Below are positions 42,154 through 52,263 of a DNA stretch of 64,000 nt, piece by piece. The number at the start of each line of letters is the position of its first letter. The stretch's first letter is position 1. The stretch is taken from NCBI GenBank assembly GCA_015227615.1, contig JAALGZ010000012.1, positions 992,001 through 1,056,000 of the forward strand, given 5' to 3'. The position numbers were made by a program, and so were the translations under genes. This DNA is from Labyrinthula sp. Ha (lineage: Eukaryota; Sar; Bigyra; Labyrinthulida; Labyrinthulaceae). The notes under the pieces are model-generated. The model was given only the letters and a program-made list of their open reading frames with translations, was not told the origin of the DNA and did no database searches.

Positions 42154-43599
42154 TTAATCCTTTATTATATTGAATACTTCACCATGACTAAAGAAAGAAA
42201 AAACAAGCTTCAAATACCTTACTGTCGTTGATCCTGTGGTTAATTCACCTTCGGAAAGGCTAAAGCACTCCTCTTCAGAATCTACAGTTGAGTCATTCAA
42301 TAGTGTTTGAGAGAGATCCCACCTGAAGAACGTTCCAGACGTATCTTTCACATTTTCTACAATTTTACTTTGGCATGGCTTCATTTCATGATTTAAGTTT
42401 AATGTAAAGATTTTCTTTGCATGAATTGGATTTGTTTGGCATTCTTGAGTCAACATAGATTGTGAAGTTGTTTGCACCGCGAACTCAACCTGATTGTTAA
42501 TTTTTCTCTCAGGTTTTTTAAGTGTTTCAGTTTGAATTGATTTCCTTTCTACTATTTCCTTTTCAGTCGCACAGGTTGCGTGTTTTACGCTCACAGTCGG
42601 CTGGTCTTTTTTGCAAATGGCAATCTTTTTTTCTTCAATTGCATCGGTTGAAAGAGCAGACCCTAATTTTAAAACTTCTTCTTGGTTTTGTACCTGAACT
42701 AAAGGAAGTTTGAAGTCGTTATAATCTTTATGACTATTTTGAATACCTTCGTTTGGCGTGTTTCTTTCAGGTACTCCTTTTGGAGAGTTTTCTGAAGCAA
42801 ATGACGTTCTTGGAGGTGTGATCTGTGCAAATAATCTTCCGTAATTAACTTCAGTTGATGGAATTGCAATCTCCACCTCTAATAGTTTTCTTGCTTCCTC
42901 TGAAATTCTTCTTAAATTTTCAAGCAAGTTCTTAAGTTTCTGTTTTTGGCGTTTTTTCTGACGTAGTTCAGAAGAATTTAGCTCTTTTTCCTTGTTCTCT
43001 TCAAATTTGCCTTCAATCTTTGAATGAGTACGTGATTCCCTTCCCAGTTCTTTTCTAAAATTCTCTGAATAACTTTCAGCTGCATTCAAACTCTGTTCAT
43101 GTACACACCTCATTTTTCTCTCTTCTCGAGCAGTAGGACTCTTAGGTAAAGTCAAATCAACCCGTCGCTGGACAATTTTCTGATCTTCTGGAGCAGGTGG
43201 ATTTTCAGTTTTTTCAGGCCTATCTAATTTTACTACATGGAAACGAGTTTCTTCAGGATGCTTGAGTCTCGGTGTTCCTCTGAGCTCATTTGTGTTGCGA
43301 GTGTGTTCTTTCTTGAAAACAGGGAAATCCTTAATTAAAGCGGAAACTCTATTATTTCCTCGAGAGATTGCTTCATTTGACTTGTCGCTAACTAAATGAT
43401 ATAAATCAGAGCTAATCATTGCTTGAGATTTTGCAACTAGAAAAGAGATTTCTAGCTCCATTGTTCTTTTTTTCTGTGCTCTATAGCTTAGATAAGTATC
43501 AGACTCGTTTTGCTCCTTCATTAAGTTATGAAGTGCTTCATACTCTTCGCACCATTTGTTTATTTTTTCTTCTGATTCAATGACAATATCAAACTTCAT
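42154..43599 (-). CDS. Orphan charged coiled-coil protein
   Basis: About 471 aa after removal of a likely 30-nt in-phase intron (42188-42217; without splicing the frame stays open at 481 aa). I do not recognise a family. The N-terminal ~90 residues are helical and moderately conserved-looking (IESEEKINKWCEEYEALHNL). A coiled coil (about 205-245) has runs such as RQKKRQKQKLKNLLENLRR. A patch EVNYGRLFAQITPPRTSF could be a short linear motif. The rest is Glu/Lys/Ser-rich and likely disordered. Composition would suit a cytoskeletal or scaffold protein, but that is only inference. It is convergent with IMP3. Confidence 0.7.
   Translation of the reverse strand: MKFDIVIESEEKINKWCEEYEALHNLMKEQNESDTYLSYRAQKKRTMELEISFLVAKSQAMISSDLYHLVSDKSNEAISRGNNRVSALIKDFPVFKKEHTRNTNELRGTPRLKHPEETRFHVVKLDRPEKTENPPAPEDQKIVQRRVDLTLPKSPTAREERKMRCVHEQSLNAAESYSENFRKELGRESRTHSKIEGKFEENKEKELNSSELRQKKRQKQKLKNLLENLRRISEEARKLLEVEIAIPSTEVNYGRLFAQITPPRTSFASENSPKGVPERNTPNEGIQNSHKDYNDFKLPLVQVQNQEEVLKLGSALSTDAIEEKKIAICKKDQPTVSVKHATCATEKEIVERKSIQTETLKKPERKINNQVEFAVQTTSQSMLTQECQTNPIHAKKIFTLNLNHEMKPCQSKIVENVKDTSGTFFRWDLSQTLLNDSTVDSEEECFSLSEGELTTGSTTVRYLKLVFSFFSHGEVFNIIKD
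42188..42217 (-). other. Probable 30-nt in-phase intron
   Basis: On the minus strand it starts gtattt and ends tctttctttag with a strong T tract. Being a multiple of three without a stop, it could also be translated. Its size and ends match the window's other introns. Confidence 0.6.
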
Positions 43600-44504
43600 T
43601 ATCTCAACAAACGAATAATGAGTAATTCAAACATGAAGCAAAAAACCATGAAAAAAATTCTTTCGTACAAACTCAAAAAATATTTTACATGAAATGAGCT
43701 ATTTTAGGAGAAGGTTATTATATATATATTGCATATGGAAAGCAAAAGAATCTAATATAGAAAAAGGTTGAAGAAAATAATAGGCTAGTTTCAAGAGCTC
43801 TTCAATGATCTGGAAAGCAAGGGTTTTCAAATGATCTTTGGATTATCATGTTGATAATTTCTCAAACGTTTCTATGGTTTTATATTTTCTTCTTCTATGA
43901 CTAATTATCACTTTGTCGGTTGGCGAAAAAAAGAAGAAGTTTCCAAAGTAGATCATGGTAGAATCCCTGTAGCCAGAAATATATATTAAGCTCTTTTTAT
44001 ACGATTCTAGCAAAATTTACATGTTTCTTGGTAGTAGTTCTGTCTCTTAAGCTGATTCAATGTCAGAACCTATGAATTGAGTTTGAGTGTGATCACTCAG
44101 TTAACTATTGTTTAACTGTATGAAACTTTATTCTTATGAATAATTACTAGTTCAACTTTCATATTCTTTAATATATAATTTGATGCTTAAAATTTGTAAC
44201 CAGAGTTACAATGCCTTGTACTCACACAAACATGCAGATGCAGCTAATGCGCACTATAGTTACTATGTTGTGAGCGAATTTTTCATTTGTCCCTAACTAA
44301 TTCCCAAGTGTTGAACAAGCTACTAATCTGCGGAAGCTGGTAGGTTGATAATATGGGATATATGTTCTTTAACATTCCTGGTTCTCTGCTTATTCTTGTT
44401 CTAGACATGTCACATTTTCATTGACTCTAGTGCTTTCCCCTCGAGTTCTGATAGGTTCAAAGGAAAGAGATTACTTGATTCGTCTTTCATAATTTGGATT
44501 ATGC
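43600..44504. other. Gene-free AT-rich interval
   Basis: No open frame worth reporting and no recognised motif. A short TA run occurs at about 43720-43730. Confidence 0.5.
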
Positions 44505-44790
44505 CTAGGGGTCAGATTTGATTTATTGATGTATCATCAATAAAAATTTTCTCCGTATTTTTCTTATGGATTGATTCTGATAATTTCCCAACCATTCTTA
44601 TGGATTATTTATAGTGAATTTATCTTCAATAGCCCGTCTTTAATCAGAAAATCAAATGATAATCAAGATAAAACCAGAATCATTTGATACAAATCAAAAT
44701 CATAATTTTTACTGATAATCAGAATAAAAAAAGTATCAAATAATTATTCATAGTTTTAATCAAATCCGATGCCTACGCACAATTGACTGC
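44505..44790 (+). repeat. Interspersed repeat, near-complete copy
   Basis: It aligns over its full length with the 27577 copy. Its opening hairpin TTTATTGATG-TAT-CATCAATAAA has a perfect 10-bp stem. The block gattctgataatttcccaaccatt and the end gcctacgcacaattgactgc are shared with the other copies. There is no coding capacity. Stem bases differ between copies while pairing is largely kept. Confidence 0.75.
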
Positions 44791-47700
44791 CAGAAGGCTA
44801 GATCATTAATACCCAACTCGGTCTTCCTCATTTTTCTAAGAACACATATTTCGTATCCCCATGAAAACCATGTCACTGTTTTAAGAGAGAGCATGATAAC
44901 ATATTTTTAAGCACTTCTCCAATCTTGAATAGTTCGAAGAAAACATGATAAAATGAAAATGTACTAAGGAAACACAATTTTATAAGTTTTCATGTTTTAT
45001 GTAAAACGGTATTGCACAAAACTAAAAATGAAAGCTTAGGTAACTAAATCTCGGGATTTGTCAAGGAAAATGTCTTTTCTTATGTTTCGTGCAGGAATAT
45101 GGGCAAGAAAGAATTTTATCGTCGAGACATGTACTGGATATTGAACCCCCCCCTTTGTTTTAACCATACCGAGGTAACTGTATAAGTGAATCCCCTCCAC
45201 CCATAGTAATTTTCTTTTGGTTTTATTTACAGAAATTTTACTGCCTTTGCAAGCTGAATACGAACAGAAAGTGAAACCATCTCGATTTTTGGGGCCTGTG
45301 GTTCTCATGACTTCGTAAAATACTAAGAAAATTATCATGCTTATGTGGATCTAGATGAACATTGATTCCTTGTAGAAAAGGTATCACAATGAGGTTCATC
45401 ATATTTCTGAATAATCTGACGATTTTGCGTGCAAACCTAGAGAAAATACCAGATAATCAAAGATAATCACATGATAAGAGTTTCCAATGTGGCTCGTCTC
45501 ATACTACAAAGCCGAGATCTTATAGCCAAGAGCTTTATATCTAAGACTCATTACTTATGTTATTGAAAACTTGGATATTCTAGAAAGCGTAATAGTATAT
45601 TTGCAAAGAAATGAATATGTTAGTAAGTGTGAATGATGCATCCAATTACATATCCACATGTCAATAACTTCTAATCGTATTTGTAATGTTACTAATTTAC
45701 CTTTGCCAGTAATACACCAATATTGTTTTTTTTTGTAACCAATGAAGCTTTAGGATTCATCTTTACGGAATTTTAGTATTAGATTAAAATGTCGATGTTC
45801 TATTACTATGGAATTTTTGATTTTGGAGATATCCCTTTTATTTCATGGGGAATAAATTATTCCTTTAACTTTGGAGACTGCTAACAATGCTAAGTTTACA
45901 ACCAAGTTGAAACAAAGAGGTATTTCTTGGCGAACTGGAGCCATAAACATTAATTTATATTAACTTCAATGGTCATAATACTACAGCAAAATATTAGTTG
46001 ATAAGAAAGTTTTCGTCTTTAATCTTACGTTTTAGTTGTATTTGAAGTTATGTACCCGTACGCAACCTAGACGACAACTAATACCGGGTATCTATATATC
46101 AATATCAGGAGGAAATATGGTTGCACGAGGGCTTTATACTTAGCAGGTATCTATTTTATACTTCTTTAAAGTGACTCTTACGGATTTACTCTTTTTATGA
46201 TTAAGTAGTGTTAATATACCTGATTTTCTTATTTTCTTGGTAGTATTTCAAAATTCTGATATGAAAAACTCAAAGCAAAAAATACTGTATTTACTAGATT
46301 TTTATTGCATCAGCCTTAATATGAATCGTGAATTCAATTATTCGGCAATACTTCTAGAATTAAGAATGATTGTATTGAAGATAAATCCGAAAACAATATG
46401 TAAATTCAAAACAGAAAGCAAGAATATATTGCATAAAACCCCCACGAAAAGTATGATATTTCTTAGCTCTATATTGAACTAACTTAGCAACAAAGAGAGA
46501 AGCTGAGTACCTTTTTCAGTTTCCCTTAAACTATGAAGCTAACATGAAAACCCTTATTACAACAACTACCAATCAATTGTACTGAGAAGACGATATAGTC
46601 TTAGTAAAAAAGTAGCTTAAACCTAAGATGATATCTAGATTTCTAATTGTGCTTCTCAACATCAGATCTAGATCCAATATCATGTAACCCGGTGTTAAAG
46701 ATATATTTTTCTACGCATTTAAATGTTAAATACCAAAAAATTCCTTCTTGCACAGAAAAAAATAATAAATAAATAGAATACTTATGCGAGTAAATTAATA
46801 AAAATGCTGCTAACCATGACAGCGCCGTGCAACTAAATCAAAAAGAAGGCTGAACAATTTATGATAAGGCGAAGAAAATTTCTTGTGAATTCTTTCTTCA
46901 GGAGGTTTGGGTAAATAAAAAATCTTTAATTTACTCCTTTAGTTTTTCTAAGAAATATATCTGATATCTGTTGCCCCCATTATGCGATTTGTAGAACTTC
47001 TATGAGAGCATTTGGTTCTATTAAACGTCATAATCATCTTTTTTGGAACTATCTACCAGTAAGTGATAGCTGCGGGAGTAATTTTATTTCAATTGAAATT
47101 TGTTTGAGTTTCAAAGACATGATAGAATCTCTCTAAATTTTCAAAAACGTTTACTCTTACCAAGATACGTTCTAATCCACGTTGAATAACATTTTTTGAT
47201 GACTTCAACCTATGTTATTTGGAAATTTTGGGATATAAAATATAACCTGTCTTTTACTGTGACAACTTAAGAGTGATCGAAATACGAAGAAAGTTAAAAT
47301 CATTCGTTGATAGTTTAAATTTTCTATCTTATCGTAGTTAACTACAGTTAGTTTGCTAAGATCTTTTCTTGAGAAAAGCTAAGGTATATCATTAGAAAAG
47401 TCGTCCAAGGTTTATGTGAATTCACTACATGTAGTAGAATCACCTAATAGCTAAATAGGTTTAAATAAGTGTTTAATGCAACATATTTACCTAAAAGTGA
47501 TTTCCTTTCCTTTTATTTGACCAAAGTGTTTATTGAAGCAACTACTGTGTATTTTTATTAAGTACAGTAGGTGAAATGACGTAAAATGGTCTATTTTATA
47601 TAATAAAAGTTTCTTTTTATGAACAAAGTTACCTAATATCACGAAACCGTTAGCGTCTGCATTAGTTAAATATAACATGCCTTCAAAGCAAAATTGTTAC

Positions 47701-49783
47701 TTAAACAATCAGATTTTACTATATTTGCAACTTTAGAATTGCTAATAAATAGAATCATTAATAGAATACTACCCGATTATTTTCTTATATATTTTTGTCT
47801 CTTCAGCACTGGAAATTACTTTGTTACATTATTCTTGTATGTTAACCTACATTTTAGATAAAACACCCCATAGACGAATGTGATCTTTTTCCGCAATTTT
47901 TTTGATTTATAAAGATCAGTTCCAATTCTTGAAGCATGGTTTGCACAGGTTTTGCTCAGGACAAGGATTCTCAGGAGTAGAGAAAATCAACGTACCAATA
48001 AAAAAAGACCGTTCTTATATTGTTTTTGTGGGAGCAAGAAAATAGCCAACACAAAAAGTAGAATACCTCTATCAATTGTCAGCATCGTAAACTCATGGTT
48101 GAAAAATTCCACATGCCTTCTTACCACTTTCTTTGTTTTCTTGCTCAAAACTGCAAACTGGATCTCTTGCAAGCTGCTATATAATGATTATAAAATCTAT
48201 ACCACATTCTTAACCTGTATACAGTGCTCTTTACAACTTGTAAACTTAATGAAACAGTGATTTCTGTAGCAACTGTAATTTTTTTCTACGTAAATGTTTA
48301 AGAATCACGGATAGCACAAACAAGATTCTTAATATTAGTAGCTGGTTTTTTGTTTCAAAAAAATGCATTTAGAAGCTCTAAGCATAACTTTGTTAGTTAT
48401 AGATTGGTCACGTCTCATAGAGATGATAAACGATGGAATTGAAAATTTGTAGAAAGCACTCAGAGACTTCAAAACAATAACATGTGACAGATTTTGGTCG
48501 GGTTCTCTGAAAGTTGTAATTATATAAATTAGAAATGTATTGCACTTTCTGTCCACCCCTCCAAAGCTGATAAGGTAGATCCACGTTTATGGTAAATAGA
48601 TGCCGATTCCTCAAGTTTTATAAAATGTTTCGGGCAATCTAAGATGCCATTGTCCCTAGATATTTCATAGACTTACTTTATAGAAGGCCTTAAGCTCATA
48701 GTTTATCTTAATTGTGCCTTTTAGTCAGCTAATGTACTATAGCGTAATAGCCTTAAGTAATAACTTGTTTCACTGTGTTCATAAATACGTAAACCCTAAA
48801 TTCCCTTACAAAAAGTATAATTCTCACTTCTTCGATTAATTAGGTTTAAGATGAATTCATAATTTCATATATATATAACTTTAATTGACGAATCCATGAA
48901 ACCCAAGCTCTTGTTATTGGATAACATAATTTTTAAAGTTAGTTCTTGCACAAAATATATAGGGAGGGGTACATAACTATTTAATCTGTTAAAAATATGA
49001 TTTAAATTGATTATTCAATAGCTGCAGGGTACTATAGCAGGTATAAATATAAATTTAGAGTAATCGTTCAGTTACCTTTTGTAGAAGTTGAAGTGATCAT
49101 ACCGCTGCTCCGCGGGGCAATTCCTTACAGTAAACTGAGTCTCTAATTAGTATTAAGAGCGGCATTTATTTTTGAAATAAATAACTAAGGATTTTATTGT
49201 AGTAACTAAGAATATCTAAATTAGTCATTCCTTTTACTCATCTCTTATCTTTCTCTTGCTTTTTGAAAGAAGTCCTTTTTTTCGGGTATTTATATTTTCT
49301 GAATATTTCGTTAAGTACTATAAGGTTGACAGTAAACAATTTAGTATTATTTTATATCAAATTGATGCACATATCTTTTTAATGAAGATGAAAAGTATTT
49401 TGTTCTTACAGTTCTATATGTAATTAAATAATTGAGCTTTTTTAGTCACAAGGATTACATATAAAACAAACTTTGATAGTTGAAATAAGAAGAAAATAGT
49501 GATAAAAACTTGTTCATTAAACTCTAAGACAGGGCCATCTTATTCAAAGATTATATTTAACGTTTCTAATCTTAACAATTTCTTAATCGAAACCTATATA
49601 GGTTCAGTGGGTTTGTTTTCTACTTGCATAATTTGGATCAATCTGATTTTGGGCAATGGTTATGTTACCAAAAATGAAAAAGATATAATTTCATGCGATC
49701 TATCAAACAAAAATATGAAGAAAGATGGAATAGAATTGAATTTAAATTGAAATGGTATTTTTATTATTTTGTTTAAGAAAAGG
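44791..49783. other. 5-kb AT-rich gene desert
   Basis: Several short ORFs (for example 45036-45338 minus, 47952-48260 plus) show no motifs. A small GC-rich palindromic patch (gctccgcggggc) lies near 49107. No transposon or RNA gene was recognised. Confidence 0.5.
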
Positions 49784-52263
49784 GTATGTGATGCTGATAA
49801 TAAACCCATATCCCACAAGAAGTTTCAGAAAGAGATAGAGGAGTTTGTTAAAGGCTTCCTACCCAATGGCGAAGTGACTCGCCTAACATATTTTTTTTAG
49901 TTCCATACATTTTAGTTTTGATTATTGTCCTTTTCATGCTCTAAAATCAGGTCTTTTGAAGTTCTTCCTTTGCTTTCCATGTGTGGAAAGAATTAAGTGT
50001 CTTTTTTTGTTTTCTTGACTATAGCTTTCAAAGCAGTATTTTTAGTGATTCAAACTTCAAAGAACTTTAAAAAATTAAAAACTTGCAACTAAATTATTTA
50101 ACGTATATTATAAGGACTAAATTTAATTTAGGTTTCAAAGATGTGCAATTCCAGAGTTTAATTCCTTTTGTAAGTTTTTGAAATTAATTAATGTTAAAGA
50201 GTTAGAGTATGAATATTTTATTTTATTATTTAGATTGCATGATAATAACTTCAGCTCAAAATATATTTCCAATATGTTTAAACTTTTATAGTTTAATAAA
50301 AAAGTTTTAATAATACAGTAGTTCATCTTAATATAATTAGTTTCTAGTATTAGAGAAATTGGAGTTGAAGATGAAGTAGTTATTCTAGCTATTACGAACT
50401 TTCTAAAAATAAATAGGACATTAAGAAGTTTATTATTTAGAAATAATAACAAATTTCATGAAATAGACGAAAAAAGTGCTACTGAGTTGCAAAGATTAGT
50501 TGATAAACATCCTCCAATTCTAGGTGTGAGAATCACGGATACATTTACTGAAGCTAAAGAGAAAGGCGAAATATTCGAAAAGCTTCTTTGTTCTGCTTTA
50601 CAAAGACAATATGACCAAGATTCCTTATTGAAAGAGATTCCACTAATTCTTATGGGTATTTAAGTAGGTTTATTTTAAATGTTAGGTGATGGAAGAACTG
50701 GTAAAACTTCTTTGCTAAGAAATTTATCCGGACTAAATTTTCAGCAACTAACAGAATCAACTTTAGTATTAAAGGATACACAAATATTTAAAGTTAGTTC
50801 AAAGAAAAAATTAAGCCACTCACTAAATATGAACTCAGTGTTCAAAGAGTGAAAAACGTTCTTGCTATTAAATATTATAGTTTTCAGAAAGTTGGAAATA
50901 CATCAAAATTCAATCTTCCTTTTGAAAAAGAGCTTTTGGAAAGAACTGTTCAAGATGAACAATTTCTAAAACTATTTACGAGGGATAATAGTTCTGAGTA
51001 TAAACCAACCAACCCTTTCTATCGTGTTTCTGATTTTGGAGGTCAAGAAGTTTTTTCTTCTCTTCATCATTTATTTATGAATCCAAATGCAGTTTATGTT
51101 CTTGTATTTAATTTAACAAAACAAAATAACGAAGATATGAATAGACTTAAGTTCTGGTTAAACAGTGTTGTCAAAAATGCTCGAAGAGCACCTATTATTT
51201 TTATTGGAACCTATTTAAAACTATTTCTTAGGAAAAATAAAAAAGAAGAACTAGAAAAAACCGAAATAAAACTCTTTAAACTTGTTTCTGAAACTTTTAC
51301 TGATTTTCAGGTACCAAAAAATGAGAAGATTATTTTTTTCCTATTGAGAATTCAAATCCTTCTTCGAAAACTCTTTCTGAGATACATGAAAAACTTAAAA
51401 GCTTTGCAAAAGAAGATACATTTTTTACGAATTATTTTTCAACTGAGTTAAGTTTACCTTGTGTTTGGGTTTTATTCTTGGATAATTGTAGAGAAGAATC
51501 TAATTATATAAGTGTCAAAAACTTCAAGAATAAAGGAAAACTTTGTAACTTTACTGAAGAAAATTTGGATGATATGCTTGATATTTATTCAAGAGCAGGA
51601 ATTATTTTCTACCACAATAATCTTGAGTTATCTGAAGAAGCCAATTTTATATTTTTTGCACCTTCCTATATAGCTCAAGCTTTAGGAAGCTTTATTCGAG
51701 ATTCAAGTCTTCATCAACTTGCTTTTAGAACAAATAAAAAAGTATTTTCCAACTATAGAAAATATATTGATACTAGAATAATAAGAAAAGATTTGTTTGA
51801 TGTTTTATTAAAACAATATACAAAAAAAGAAAGACAATATGTTTTAAACTTGGCTCTACATAGTGTAGTTTTATTTGCAGATCCAAGAAAAAAAAATAGT
51901 TTTATTGTTGCAGAATTACTTCCTCATGTACGGGACTCAAAGTTGAAACCTTTTACTGGAAATAAGAAAGTGATAAAATTTGGTTCTAGGATAACCACAA
52001 CTAAGTTTGTTAGAATTTTGTTTAGATTTCTAGAAGATGTTGAGATTCAGGAGTCTCCTGTTTTCAAGTTTTTTGCAAGACTTATTATTGGAGCAGATAG
52101 TATTTTGGATATTTATGTGGAGAAGGAAAATGAAATAGTGTTAAATTATGTTGGATACAAAATAAAGAGTTTATTATGGACTAAAGTTCAAGCTATGGTT
52201 GAAGACGAGAATATCTTTGAACAAGAGAATGAAGAACATTTTGAGTTCTGGTTTTTCTATTAG
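49784..52263 (+). pseudogene. Second ROCO-family (LRR-Roc-COR) gene, frameshifted
   Basis: Coding-like segments run along the plus strand: a short exon-like piece (about 49784-49900), an LRR stretch (about 50336-50655; IGVEDEVVILAITNFLKINRTL), and a 30-nt intron at 50656-50685 whose removal gives the Roc P-loop GDGRTGKTSLL. The Roc continues with DFGGQEVFSSLHH (G3) and YVLVFNL, then a G4 reading GTYLK instead of THxD. A COR region follows (51478-52263; RAGIIFYHNNL, AELLPHVRD). Two single-base shifts, in an A run near 50808-50813 and a T run near 51330-51336, break the frame. Both look like one missing base in a homopolymer, so this is either a young pseudogene or an assembly error. No kinase domain follows. 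The upstream LRR part (49.9-50.3 kb) is heavily broken. Confidence 0.7.
50656..50685 (+). other. 30-nt intron before the Roc P-loop of the second ROCO gene
   Basis: It begins gtattt and ends atgttag and contains stops in frame. Removal joins LILM to GDGRTGKT exactly at the expected start of the Roc domain, so splice signals are still intact here. Confidence 0.8.
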
